Positions 46,972 through 56,346 of a stretch of DNA of 64,000 nucleotides are shown here, in pieces. The number at the start of each line of letters is the position of its first letter. Position 1 is the first letter of the stretch. This DNA comes from Gammaproteobacteria bacterium (GTDB lineage Bacteria; Pseudomonadota; Gammaproteobacteria; Eutrophobiales; Eutrophobiaceae). The notes beneath the pieces were generated by a model that did no database searches, had not been told where the DNA came from, and saw only the letters and a program-made list of their open reading frames with translations. Both the position numbers and the translations under genes were made by a program. The stretch covers positions 558,001-622,000 of the forward strand of contig WLWS01000001.1 in the NCBI GenBank assembly GCA_012103475.1, written 5' to 3'.

Positions 46972-47778
46972 TTATGAAATTCTTTTTAATTCATTGTGTT
47001 GTTTAAAAATCATTCTACCCCAGGCATCAACCGTGGCTTGAACAACCATATCCTGCAGTAGAAAATCTCGCGCCTGCACGGCCAATGCCGGATCAATCTC
47101 CTTTATGTCTCCTGCGGCCTGAGCCGTCATTTGCAGACGGGCAGCGTTCTCCAATGTGATTGCCAGATACAGCGCTTCTGACAACGATCTACCTGTAGCA
47201 ATAATGCCATGATGGCCAAGCAAAGCTGTCTTGTTGGTTTTACCCAGAGCCCCGGCGATAAGCTCACCTTCACTGTTACCCACTGGTACTCCCGGCCAGT
47301 CTGCCACAAAAGCACACTGCCCAAAGATCGGCATTGCATCCATATGGGCAACTACCAGCTCCTCTTCTAACATAGATAGTGCCGATGCATAGGGGGGATG
47401 AGTGTGAATTATTGCCCTGATGTCGGGACGATTCTCATAGATCCAGAGATGAAAGCGTACAGCCGGATTCGGCATTGAGTTGCCTTCCACAACATCCATT
47501 TGCCTGTCAAAACGGATCAAATCTGCGTATTCAACTTCTGCAAAATTTTTCATCAAATCGCTGGTCCAGAATGAATCTCCCTGTTCAGCCCGAGCCGTAA
47601 TTTGTCCGGCCAGAAAAGGAGAATGCCCATCCTCTGCTAATTTTCTGGTCGCAATAATCATCAGCTCAGCCAGAGCAAAATTTTCCCGCATGGCATGTTT
47701 TTTTAGATCATTACTAACCTGTTGATGAATATCTGCATCACTTTCGTTACTAAATGAATCTGAGGTTTCTATTGACAT
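46972..47778 (-). CDS. Class II aldolase/adducin family protein
   Basis: The 268-residue protein has the zinc-binding HTHPPY and LGHHGIIATG motifs and the Glu-containing NPAVRFHLWIY segment of fuculose-phosphate aldolase-type enzymes. In bacteria such proteins act as aldolases or decarboxylases on sugar phosphates and related hydroxyacids. The N-terminal 20 residues are an extra Ser/Asp-rich tail. The Nramp-like transporter follows at once, so the pair may take up and process one substrate. Confidence 0.85.
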   Translation of the reverse strand: MSIETSDSFSNESDADIHQQVSNDLKKHAMRENFALAELMIIATRKLAEDGHSPFLAGQITARAEQGDSFWTSDLMKNFAEVEYADLIRFDRQMDVVEGNSMPNPAVRFHLWIYENRPDIRAIIHTHPPYASALSMLEEELVVAHMDAMPIFGQCAFVADWPGVPVGNSEGELIAGALGKTNKTALLGHHGIIATGRSLSEALYLAITLENAARLQMTAQAAGDIKEIDPALAVQARDFLLQDMVVQATVDAWGRMIFKQHNELKRIS

Positions 47779-47969
47779 GTTCTATTTACTTTTTTAGAAG
47801 CTGAGCTCACGGCGACAGTTTACCCAATTATTCAGTCTTTGGGGTTTTGGGATACGGGAATCTGAAAAACCCTATAAAATCCTTATGAAATATTAACAAG
47901 CCTCGACTTAACCTACGTGCGCTTTATTTAAAGCTATGTAACAATTGAAATTTTGAGTTATTCGGAACA

Positions 47970-49682
47970 TTGGTAGAACCAAATCAAAACCCTTTAGGAG
48001 AGAGTAAAAACCTTAGCTTCGGCGATATTCTCAAAATTATGTATTCAATACTGTCAGCTGAAAGACAGTATTATCTGCTCGCAATTATCTATGGTGTTGG
48101 AATCAGCCTACTGTCTCTGGCAACGCCGATTTCGGTGCAAATGCTGGTCAACACCGTAGCCAATACGGGCCTTAAAACACCACTGATTGTTTTATCTATC
48201 ACGCTATTTCTGCTACTCATTTTTGCTTCTCTGGTGGTCGCGCTTCGAATTCATCTTATGGACATGTTCTCTCGTCGCTTCTATGCGCGCATGGTCTCGG
48301 AAATCGCCCTGAGAACCATTTATGCCGTTGATCCGTATTTTGATAATGCCGGCAAAACCGCCCTGTTTAATCGCTATTTCGATATCATTATTGTGCAGAA
48401 GATGCTCCCTACTATAATAGTCGGTGGCTTTACCGTTATTTTGCAGGCCATAGTTGGCTTCGTTGTGGTTTCTCTCTATCACCCCTACTTCCTCATATTT
48501 AATATTTCTATCCTCTTGTTACTTTGGCTGGTATGGGTGCTGTGGGGAAGACGTGCCGTGTTAAGTGCTGTGCAGCTATCTCATAACAAACACGCAACTG
48601 CTGCCTGGCTTGAAGAAATTGGCAGCTCCGACGGCTTTTATCGTTCTGAATATCAAATCGAATCCGCTCTGAAAAAAACCGATAGCTTTACAGCTAATTA
48701 TATCGAAGAGCACATCAAGCATTTTCGCCAGTATTTCAGTCAGACACTGTGCTTCCTTTTCATTTATGCATCCGGCAGCGCCATTCTTCTGGGTCTTGGT
48801 GGCTGGCTGGTGATGCAGGGCCAACTCAATCTTGGCCAACTTGTCGCTGCCGAACTGGTTCTTTCAGTGGTTTTTTACGGGATTTCACAATTCGGTACCT
48901 ATCTCGTTTATTTTTACGATTTATGTGGTGCGATCGACGAACTGAATAATTTTCTTTTAATTGAATATGAAGACTCTCCTGTGGCGACCTCACGCATTGA
49001 AGGCGACGCATCATTAAAATTTGTTAATGCAAGTGGTTCTTTCGCCAAGAACAAACTAACTCTTAACTTTGAGGTTCCCAGTAAGGCCAGAGTTCTGGTT
49101 AGCGATAAACAGTACAACGTCAAGCAATTGCTAACGACTTTTTTGCAGGGTCAGCAAGTGCCACAATCCGGTTTTTTTATGATTGGCGGTGTCGAAGCCA
49201 GATCCCTGCCTCTGGTTAGCCTGCGTAAAGAGATAAGGGTGATCATTCAACCCAGAACCGTTTCCGTGACTATTCGTGAATATCTGGACTTGCAATCTGA
49301 CGCTACACAAAAGGAAAATTTACTGGATGTTATTGCCATTACCGGACTCGAATCCGTCATCTCTCAACTGGAACATGGTATCGACACGCGTATCACTGAA
49401 AGTGGCTGGCCGCTTTCGGTAAGTGAGATTGCACAACTTAAGCTGGCCTCGGCTATATTGGCAAAACCCAGAGTGCTGGTACTTGGAGAAATGTTTGATA
49501 TCGTGCAGGAAACCATACTCATTAATGCTTTTGAAAAGATGCGCACAGAGTCCTCAACCTCGATTTTGCATTTTTCCAATCACCACTGGGATCTTGGGTA
49601 TACACACGAGCTACAACTAGACGCTGACAGACAAATTCTGACAAGCCTCGATTCCAGGCCTTCATCGGGTTCAACTAGCTAG
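47970..49682 (+). CDS. ABC exporter-like protein with degenerate ATPase domain
   Basis: The 570-residue protein has six membrane spans (about 35-325) of an ABC type I exporter, then an ABC-like domain. Its ATPase motifs are eroded. Where Walker A GxxGxGKS/T belongs, the protein reads ARVLVSDKQYNVKQ (about 373-386). The signature is LSVSEIAQL (482-490) instead of LSGGQ. Walker B ends VLVLGE with the Asp replaced by Gly506 while Glu507 stays. The frame is open throughout, so this is not recent decay. It starts with TTG at 47970 and precedes hlyD- and tolC-like genes. ATP hydrolysis by this chain alone is unlikely. Confidence 0.85.
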   Translation: MVEPNQNPLGESKNLSFGDILKIMYSILSAERQYYLLAIIYGVGISLLSLATPISVQMLVNTVANTGLKTPLIVLSITLFLLLIFASLVVALRIHLMDMFSRRFYARMVSEIALRTIYAVDPYFDNAGKTALFNRYFDIIIVQKMLPTIIVGGFTVILQAIVGFVVVSLYHPYFLIFNISILLLLWLVWVLWGRRAVLSAVQLSHNKHATAAWLEEIGSSDGFYRSEYQIESALKKTDSFTANYIEEHIKHFRQYFSQTLCFLFIYASGSAILLGLGGWLVMQGQLNLGQLVAAELVLSVVFYGISQFGTYLVYFYDLCGAIDELNNFLLIEYEDSPVATSRIEGDASLKFVNASGSFAKNKLTLNFEVPSKARVLVSDKQYNVKQLLTTFLQGQQVPQSGFFMIGGVEARSLPLVSLRKEIRVIIQPRTVSVTIREYLDLQSDATQKENLLDVIAITGLESVISQLEHGIDTRITESGWPLSVSEIAQLKLASAILAKPRVLVLGEMFDIVQETILINAFEKMRTESSTSILHFSNHHWDLGYTHELQLDADRQILTSLDSRPSSGSTS

Positions 49683-49686
49683 AATT

Positions 49687-50712
49687 ATGCTTCACGAAAG
49701 ACACCAAATTCACTTTGTAGCACTTGCCGGCGTGCAACTTCCAAGGCCAATGCGCACTATCGCTTTTCTGATCATTATCATGAGTACCGCAGTGGCGGTA
49801 TTCCTCTCGGTTACTCCCTGGGTACAGACTTCACCCGGGGTCGGATCGGTTACCGCACTTAACCCGGATGATCTCGCCCAGGAAATTAACGCTTTCGTCA
49901 CAGGTCGCATTCAGAAATGGTACATTCGCGATGGCGATCACGTGAAAGTGAACGATCCGATCGCCAAGATCGTCGACAATGACCCACAATTAATTGAACG
50001 CCTCCAGGCCGAACGCAGACAAGTGAGAGCCCAATTGTCCGCCGCAGAAGCGGTTGCAGCGACTGCGAGGATAGATGCGGAGCGCACTGAGGAACTCTTT
50101 AGTGAAGAACTGGCTGCCAGACGAGATTACGAACAGGCAAAAATAAAACTGCAGGAACGTCTGGCCGCAGTCGCCGAAGCTGCCGCCAAATTGACACGCG
50201 CCGATGTTAATCTGTCTCGTCAGTCTGTACAGATCGTTCGCGCGCCACGCGATGGCATTATCCTACGGGTCAATGCCGGCGATACCTCTACATTTGTCTC
50301 CGTTGGTGACAGTATCGCCACATTCGTTCCTGATAATGTTGAACGTGTGGCGGAAATGTTTATCGATGGCCGCGATGTTTCTCTGGTGCGTAAAGGCGAT
50401 AAGGTGCGTCTACAGTTTGAAGGCTGGCCGGTTGTCCAGTTCAGCGGCTGGCCATCTGTTGCAATCGGTACTTTTGGTGGAATTGTTGTTGCCGTAGATC
50501 CTTCTGCACAAACAAACGGACGCTTCAGGGTGCTCGTCAAAGAGAATCCAAATGACCTCAACCCATGGCCAGATAATGACTACGTACGTTTTGGATCGAA
50601 AGTTCGTGGCTGGATTCAGCTTGAAAAAGTGATTGTAGGTTATGAGTTATGGCGACTGTTTAATAACTTCCCACCGGACTTTCGAACCAGAGTTGACGGT
50701 TCAGAACAATAA
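49687..50712 (+). CDS. HlyD-type periplasmic adaptor
   Basis: The 341-residue protein has one N-terminal membrane span (about 24-45) and a lipoyl-like half, FVTGRIQKWYIRDGDHVKVNDPIAKIVDND. A coiled coil follows (about 105-170), then the second half with APRDGIILRVNAGDTSTFV. It is a membrane fusion protein for a type-I-secretion or ABC-export machine. It starts 4 bp after the degenerate ABC gene and ends 3 bp before the TolC gene, so the three form one unit. Confidence 0.9.
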   Translation: MLHERHQIHFVALAGVQLPRPMRTIAFLIIIMSTAVAVFLSVTPWVQTSPGVGSVTALNPDDLAQEINAFVTGRIQKWYIRDGDHVKVNDPIAKIVDNDPQLIERLQAERRQVRAQLSAAEAVAATARIDAERTEELFSEELAARRDYEQAKIKLQERLAAVAEAAAKLTRADVNLSRQSVQIVRAPRDGIILRVNAGDTSTFVSVGDSIATFVPDNVERVAEMFIDGRDVSLVRKGDKVRLQFEGWPVVQFSGWPSVAIGTFGGIVVAVDPSAQTNGRFRVLVKENPNDLNPWPDNDYVRFGSKVRGWIQLEKVIVGYELWRLFNNFPPDFRTRVDGSEQ

Positions 50713-50715
50713 CTG

Positions 50716-52173
50716 ATGAAAGTCGTAGTAGCACTGCTTCTTTTCTCCCTCACACTGGTCTGCGTGGCTGCTGAGAGCAATCACCCGCCTGCTGGAAAGA
50801 ATAAACTCTCGGCTGAAGACGTTCTGAACTCGGCAGCAAGACATTATCCGAAAATACTGGAAAGTATTGCTGAGTTTCGTGCGGCTGAAGCGAAAACCCT
50901 GAGTGCCGAGGGGGCTTTCGATTTGACTTTCGATATAGACAGTTACAATTATGCGGAAGGCTTCTACGATGGCCGCAGTGTTGAAGCGACTGCATCCCGC
51001 TATTTGAACGCCCGGGGTGGCACCCGCGTTTATGGTGGTTACAAGCTTTCCAATGGCTCCTTCCCAGTCTATGAAGATGAACGATTTACCAATACCGGCG
51101 GGCAGCTTAACCTCGGCGTTCTTTTCTCACTGCTCAGAGATCGAGATATCGATCCGCGACGTTTCAGAGTATCCGATGCAGGTCTGGCCGCTCAACAAGC
51201 GAAATTTGACGTGCTGCTAACAAAACTTGGTATTGCGCAAAAAGCCATGGTCGCATACTGGCGCTGGGTTGCGCTCGGGCAAAAAAAACAGGTTTACAAT
51301 AATTTACTATCTATCGCTGAGAAACGGGACGTTGGTCTGGGCAAAGAAGTAAAAGAAGGAGCCCGGGCCGAAATAGTCTTAACCGAGAGCAGACAGAACA
51401 TTACACAGCGAAAATCACTGCTGGCCAGAGCTGAACGGGATTTTGCTGTTGCCGCTAATGAACTTGGCATGTTTTATCGGGACGCCTCGGGAAGCCCTGT
51501 TTTTGTTGGGCCGGAAAACCTGCCAGATTATCGACCGAAGCCAAGCCCTGCCGACAAAAATTATGAGTTGCAGAACCTGAATCGACTCTATGCTTCCCGC
51601 CCGGAACTGCAAAAATTAAGGAATAGCATTACCCGCGCGATGCGTCGTATTGAGCTGAATCAAAACTCACTGCTACCGCGACTGGATTTAAACCTCGGTG
51701 TTTATCAGCCGCTCGGCTCTCCGGCAGAAGGTGGTCTATCTCGTGATGACAGCGATGTAATAGTCGGCCTGCAGTTCTCGGTACCCCTCGAAAGGAGGGT
51801 AGCCCGCGGCGCATTGGCCGAAACCCGGGCGAAACTCAACGCACTAAGACAGAAAGAAAGGTTAATGGAGGATCAGATACAACTTGAGGTGCGCAACATA
51901 CTTCTGAATCTGAAAACGGCGGAAGAACTGCTTATACTGGCAGGAGATGAAGTAAATCAGGCCAGCGTACTACAAAGAGCTGAAATTCAGCGCTTTCGAA
52001 AAGGGGCAAGTGATTTTTTTCTGGTGAATATCAGAGAGAATACTGCTGCCGAAGCTGAGGTGAGATTCTATCTGGCGGGCTTACAACGAGAAATTGCACA
52101 AGTTAATTTCGATGCTGCCACGGCAAACCTGGAAAAACTCGGGATCAGTGAAGACATACTTAATAATTATTGA
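50716..52173 (+). CDS. TolC-family outer-membrane channel
   Basis: The 485-residue precursor has a signal peptide to about 20 and the two OEP repeats (QKAMVAYWRWVALGQKKQVYN region and NSLLPRLDLNLGVYQPLGSP region). The long helices are rich in Ala, Glu and Arg. It would form the outer-membrane exit duct for the adaptor and ABC-like protein encoded just upstream. It is convergent with the ompW pseudogene across 57 bp. Confidence 0.9.
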   Translation: MKVVVALLLFSLTLVCVAAESNHPPAGKNKLSAEDVLNSAARHYPKILESIAEFRAAEAKTLSAEGAFDLTFDIDSYNYAEGFYDGRSVEATASRYLNARGGTRVYGGYKLSNGSFPVYEDERFTNTGGQLNLGVLFSLLRDRDIDPRRFRVSDAGLAAQQAKFDVLLTKLGIAQKAMVAYWRWVALGQKKQVYNNLLSIAEKRDVGLGKEVKEGARAEIVLTESRQNITQRKSLLARAERDFAVAANELGMFYRDASGSPVFVGPENLPDYRPKPSPADKNYELQNLNRLYASRPELQKLRNSITRAMRRIELNQNSLLPRLDLNLGVYQPLGSPAEGGLSRDDSDVIVGLQFSVPLERRVARGALAETRAKLNALRQKERLMEDQIQLEVRNILLNLKTAEELLILAGDEVNQASVLQRAEIQRFRKGASDFFLVNIRENTAAEAEVRFYLAGLQREIAQVNFDAATANLEKLGISEDILNNY

Positions 52174-52230
52174 TACTGAAAATTGCCTAGCTGTTGCTTT
52201 GAACATGGACACATCAATAATTTGGTTACT

Positions 52231-52913
52231 TTAAAATCTGTAGGCAACTCCGATTCCAAACACCCATGGATCGATATCAACGTCAGCATCATTGCGTAAT
52301 GCGCCTCTGTCAATTGAGACCTTCGTATCAATAAACATCTTTTTCACTTCCATATTCAGTGACCAGTGTTCAGTGATACCGTAGTCAAAGCCCGCCTGTA
52401 GTGCATAGCCCAGAGTGTCTTTATAATCGACTCTATCCACTGCCGCTCCTTCCTCATTAAAAAATGCGTATAGTTAATACCCGCACCAAGATAGGGGCGA
52501 AAGCCCTTGTTTTCCTGCGCAAAATGATACTGCATCATCAGTGTCGGAGTTAATGCCCAGACATTGCCCAGATCGAGTTGCCCTGCTGCGGTGTCTGTAG
52601 CAGTAACATCAAATGGTGGGGCGGCCAGTGACAATTCCAGACCAAAGTTTTCGTTCAGAAAATAAGTAAGGTCCAGTTCCGGTGCATACTGCTCATCAAC
52701 ATCGGCCGAACCACCGATTGAGCTGATATTTGCCGAGTCTTCAGGTTCATAGAGCAGAGCACGTACTCGTATAATCCAGCGCTCCTTGTCAGCAAAATCA
52801 AATAGAGCATCTGATTTGAAATAAGGCGTATGTGCTGTCTCCCTTGCATAGCCGGGGTTCATTGCTGTTAACACCGCGAGCAAACCGATACTCAAAACCG
52901 TCCTAATCATCAT
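52231..52913 (-). pseudogene. ompW: ompW-family outer-membrane protein gene with a homopolymer frameshift
   Basis: Frame one runs from 52913 with a signal peptide (MMIRTVLSIGLLAVLTAMNPGYA) through OmpW-type strands and FRPYLGAGINYTHFL. It then turns into non-family sequence to 52356. The missing C-terminus is in another frame to 52231: VDYKDTLGYALQAGFDYGITEHW and finally VDIDPWVFGIGVAYRF. The frames meet at a run of six A at 52459-52464 (T on the coding strand). Seven would restore one protein, reading THFFNEEGAAVD across the junction. So one base is missing here, either a true mutation, a phase-variable state or a sequencing error. AAAGGAG lies before the ATG. Confidence 0.85.
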
Positions 52914-52973
52914 TTTTCTCCTTTAATTGACTGCGGACAGATTAAGCCCGGGCAACACTAAGAAAAAGTCGAT

Positions 52974-52979
52974 TATAAT
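52974..52979 (-). promoter_or_regulatory. -10 element of the ompW-type gene
   Basis: A perfect TATAAT on the minus strand lies 61 bases upstream of the ompW start codon. The -35 region is not clear. The presence of an intact promoter and ribosome-binding site suggests that the gene was in use recently. Confidence 0.4.
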
Positions 52980-53069
52980 AATTTTTTAGTTCGGTTTTTA
53001 CGATGTAGCTATTTCAGAAAAATACTCCGTGTCTAGATGCAACAAACCCCGCCAGTTTACCAGGATGAG

Positions 53070-54605
53070 TTAATAAGAGACATCCCACTGTACGCGAAAG
53101 CGATTATCATTGACCTTCCGGTTAAAGAATCCGTCGTCCAGAGTCAGATGCGAGAAGTCGGCTGTCAGTTTGTTGTTGTGTCCGGCAAAAAACCAGTTTG
53201 CTCCGAGCGTGAACTCTTCGCGTTTATTCTCCTGTGTCCGGTCTACCTCGTTTGGCTCTTCTACGAAGGCGTAACGAAACGCAAGCTCAAGTGGTTCAGG
53301 AATAGCCGGGATCAGGTGGTGGAAAAAATAACCTGCTTGCGCATATGAGCCGGTAAAATCGCTCTTGGTGCCGGCCACTCTATCCTCAACAGTCTTCCAG
53401 TGAAATTCCTGCTGGATAGATAAGCCATGCCACTTGAATGCAAACTCCTGCATCATCTGTTCGACTTTAAATTGCCCATCGATTGCATTGGCAGGGCTGG
53501 TGAACCCATCAAGATTGCCACAACCGCTAGATGACCACCGCGTACAACGACCTTTGTTTGTCGCTGCCGCAATAGCAAGACTTCCGGTGGGTTTTTTCGT
53601 GTATTCAACATCGGTCTGCTTCCATTTGAGATCGCGGCCGAGAAAATTCCATTGCAGCCTGCCCATCCACATCATGTCTTCATCATCATTACGTACGCCA
53701 CGGCCCTCGCCAGTGAAAACACCGGCCCAATAGCGCATATCGGCAGGTGTGTTCTTGAACAAACGACCACGCAACTGTACACCAACCTGACGGTCGATAG
53801 TGAATATCCGATTAACAATGGAACGCTCTACAAACTGCTGACGACCGGAAGAGTCCACACGTTCACGGTTATAATCGATTTTCCACTGACCGAGACGCAG
53901 AGCGGCCCAGTCATATTTATCCAGAGTAATCCGCCAGTCGATAACACGTGAACTGGCATTTGAGCTACTGGAATCGACACTGCGGGTTGGTTGCAGATCA
54001 ACCTCGAAATAATACCCAATCCACGGTCGAAACCCGTGACCACCAATTTTCATTCGTAAACGGCGCGCTTCAAAGGTATTTTGAGCGTCACTTGTAAAGT
54101 CACCGATATCGCGAGGGTCACTCCTTGTTGGACTGGTAAAGCGTGTTTGCGCACGCCACTGCAGGTTCGTCCGCCAGTTACCATCGCGTGTTGCCAGTGT
54201 GAATCCTTTGCTTCCATGGCTGGCTTGCACAGGAAAATCTTCTTCTACTCTGGCTGCAACCTTGTCCGTAATGGTTTTGTCCATTCTGGTGTCAATATGA
54301 TTATCGAGTTTTTGATCCATTGCCTCGCTGACTTTGCGTTCAACAATTTCTTCAACTTCAGTCGCGGTAGTTACTACAGTTCCTCCGTGTTCAGCTTTTA
54401 ACGAAGAGTTGTGACTGGCATTCGCTTCAATCGACTTTTCCCGGCTTTCTATCAGAGGAGCGGCTTCTTCCTTGCTGAGAATTCCTTTCTCGACCAGCAT
54501 CTTGATCAATTCAACAGATGAGTCTGCCATGGCATGTGGAAAATAACCGGCCGAAAATATACCTAATAAAACCGCCATCATCGTTCCACGAACTCTGATA
54601 TTCAT
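53070..54605 (-). CDS. Phosphate-selective porin O/P family outer-membrane protein
   Basis: The 511-residue precursor has a signal peptide to about 27 and a short periplasmic helical/coiled-coil region (about 30-125, with ELIKMLVEKGILSKEEAAPLIE). A beta-barrel of OprP/OprO type follows, with the family blocks ARRLRMKIGGHGFRPWIGYYFEVDL, DYNRERVDSSGRQQFVER and GRLQWNF, ending RFRVQWDVSY. Polyphosphate or other anions are possible substrates. A half-match to a Pho box (CTGTCAT-like) lies upstream, too weak to assign control. Confidence 0.88.
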   Translation of the reverse strand: MNIRVRGTMMAVLLGIFSAGYFPHAMADSSVELIKMLVEKGILSKEEAAPLIESREKSIEANASHNSSLKAEHGGTVVTTATEVEEIVERKVSEAMDQKLDNHIDTRMDKTITDKVAARVEEDFPVQASHGSKGFTLATRDGNWRTNLQWRAQTRFTSPTRSDPRDIGDFTSDAQNTFEARRLRMKIGGHGFRPWIGYYFEVDLQPTRSVDSSSSNASSRVIDWRITLDKYDWAALRLGQWKIDYNRERVDSSGRQQFVERSIVNRIFTIDRQVGVQLRGRLFKNTPADMRYWAGVFTGEGRGVRNDDEDMMWMGRLQWNFLGRDLKWKQTDVEYTKKPTGSLAIAAATNKGRCTRWSSSGCGNLDGFTSPANAIDGQFKVEQMMQEFAFKWHGLSIQQEFHWKTVEDRVAGTKSDFTGSYAQAGYFFHHLIPAIPEPLELAFRYAFVEEPNEVDRTQENKREEFTLGANWFFAGHNNKLTADFSHLTLDDGFFNRKVNDNRFRVQWDVSY

Positions 54606-54737
54606 AATAAATCCCCTTTTGCTATCGTTATGTGTAGTGATTACGGGGATGGATATTGCATTACAAATATGACAGTTTTATTAAAATCAGGCTGTATATG
54701 TGACAATTCAATGAAATTTACGATGGACTCCTGTTAA

Positions 54738-55418
54738 TCAGGAATCTTTACGGATTATTTGTAATACCTCCAGATAGTTATTTTCAAACTTAACGGGGAA
54801 TGTGTATTCCTTTCGCATACTTTTTACAAGGCCCACACCGGGAACATACCAGTCAATTGTCTCAATATTGATGGTATCGAGATCCATAAACTCCTTTAAT
54901 GAGCCACCACCACCATAAAGCGATCCTTTACCGTTTACGCGGATGCTGTTGGTAAATTTTCCCGCCGGAACCGTAACAATGTCATCAATACTCTCAATGC
55001 GGTATTCCATGACAATCGCTTCCTTTATTTTTCGATTATAGGTTTGCTCAAAAGCTCCGGTTACCTCCAAAAAACGTATCCGTGACGGAGACTGCCAGCT
55101 TGTACCGACTTCAACCGGTTCTTTCAACACGAGCGTGCTTGTCTTTGATTCGGGGTCAAATCGAAACAGAGCCCCGTCCCGTCGCTGATAATAATCTGTA
55201 CGACCGTCTGCACGCTTTTTCGGATAGTACAACTCGCCTTCGATTTTCCTCGGCTCAAGCATCGCCTCTATCGATTTTTGCAGGTGCTTTTCACCTCTGA
55301 TATATCGAGTCACAGCATATTGCCACCAGTAACCTTCCTGTAGCGGATACCAGGAATCATCGGGCTTGCTGCAACCAGCCAGGGTAAGACAGAGAAAACT
55401 AATTAATATTCTAGACAT
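54738..55418 (-). CDS. Hypothetical lipoprotein
   Basis: The 226-residue protein has a lipoprotein signal with lipobox LAGC at residues 13-16. The rest looks beta-rich with WYPLQEGYWWQYAVTRYI near the start and DWYVPGVGLVKSMRKEYT near the end, a pattern seen in uncharacterised bacterial lipoproteins. I cannot name a function. It overlaps the CPBP protease gene by 8 bp and ends the operon that begins with the bepA-like gene. Confidence 0.75.
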   Translation of the reverse strand: MSRILISFLCLTLAGCSKPDDSWYPLQEGYWWQYAVTRYIRGEKHLQKSIEAMLEPRKIEGELYYPKKRADGRTDYYQRRDGALFRFDPESKTSTLVLKEPVEVGTSWQSPSRIRFLEVTGAFEQTYNRKIKEAIVMEYRIESIDDIVTVPAGKFTNSIRVNGKGSLYGGGGSLKEFMDLDTINIETIDWYVPGVGLVKSMRKEYTFPVKFENNYLEVLQIIRKDS

Positions 55419-56313
55419 TTTTATTGCTTATTGATTGAACTGTCGTGAATGATGATGAAAGCAAATGATAAACCAGTATTGAAATAAGCAGTACGCCTGA
55501 GGCTAGAAAACCAAACTGATGATCTATTTTGTTAACAAGGTAATCGTATTGACTACCCGTCTGATAATTCGTCAGATAGTTAAAAATCTTTAAAGTTAAA
55601 ACAATACCTGCATGCAGCCCAATACAGGAAATAATGCTCTTACTACGATTACGAATAAAGGCAAACAACATACCGAGTATAAAAAGTGTTATAAAAGAAT
55701 CTATAGTGACCGGGTTGGAAAAACGAAATAAAGCGGCTGGAAATATTTGTATTCCGGTGAGCCAGCCAATCGTGACATCTTCCGGAACAGCACGATACTT
55801 GAGAAAATGAACTGCTGCATAAAGCAGGCTCGTCACCAACATAGCAACAATCCAGTTGCTTTGTTTTTTCAAGCCCCCGAACAATGCTCCTCTGAATATA
55901 GTTTCTTCAACGAGCCCAACGATCAAGCCACTTAGCAAGGCTTTAAAAACTACTGTAATGAGTTTACTGACGCTCGTATCAGCTTTTGCATCAAATTGAT
56001 AAATATTGAGCTGCAACAGCGCAATATCCATCACCATTACAATTGCAGAGCCGGCAAGCATATAAAGAATCAAGGTCTGTGTTTTTGACAATCGAGTCGT
56101 CTGCCAGGCCAGTCCCTTTTTGGACAAAAGACCGTAATACCTGAGATAGAGAAGACTGAAAAGCAACCCGCTTATCAAGCTTGTCCTCGAGATAACACGA
56201 TGAAACTCCATATCACTGAAGGGAGAAATTAACAGATAAACCGGATAGGCCGCTATCGCGCCAAAAAACAGGGCAGAGCAAAAAACCAGAATAAAGATAA
56301 TAGCGGTTTGCAA
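55411..56313 (-). CDS. CPBP family intramembrane glutamic protease
   Basis: The 300-residue membrane protein has about eight spans. The CPBP/Abi motifs appear in order: EExxxR as VEETIFRG (about 140), an active His in AAVHFLK (about 170), and GLHAG near 245. Such proteins cleave prenylated or membrane peptides, and in bacteria some give bacteriocin immunity. It lies 33 bp after soxZ, and no bacteriocin precursor was seen. Confidence 0.85.
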   Translation of the reverse strand: MQTAIIFILVFCSALFFGAIAAYPVYLLISPFSDMEFHRVISRTSLISGLLFSLLYLRYYGLLSKKGLAWQTTRLSKTQTLILYMLAGSAIVMVMDIALLQLNIYQFDAKADTSVSKLITVVFKALLSGLIVGLVEETIFRGALFGGLKKQSNWIVAMLVTSLLYAAVHFLKYRAVPEDVTIGWLTGIQIFPAALFRFSNPVTIDSFITLFILGMLFAFIRNRSKSIISCIGLHAGIVLTLKIFNYLTNYQTGSQYDYLVNKIDHQFGFLASGVLLISILVYHLLSSSFTTVQSISNKNV

Positions 56314-56346
56314 AATCGTTTTTTCTGGCGAAGTGGCTTCTATTTA

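Noticed and set aside
54606-54737. Pho-box-like repeats before the phosphate-selective-type porin
   Set aside because: CTGTCAT is present once with a weak second half at the wrong spacing, and TTGTCAC lies 31 bases away. The match is too poor for a PhoB site call.
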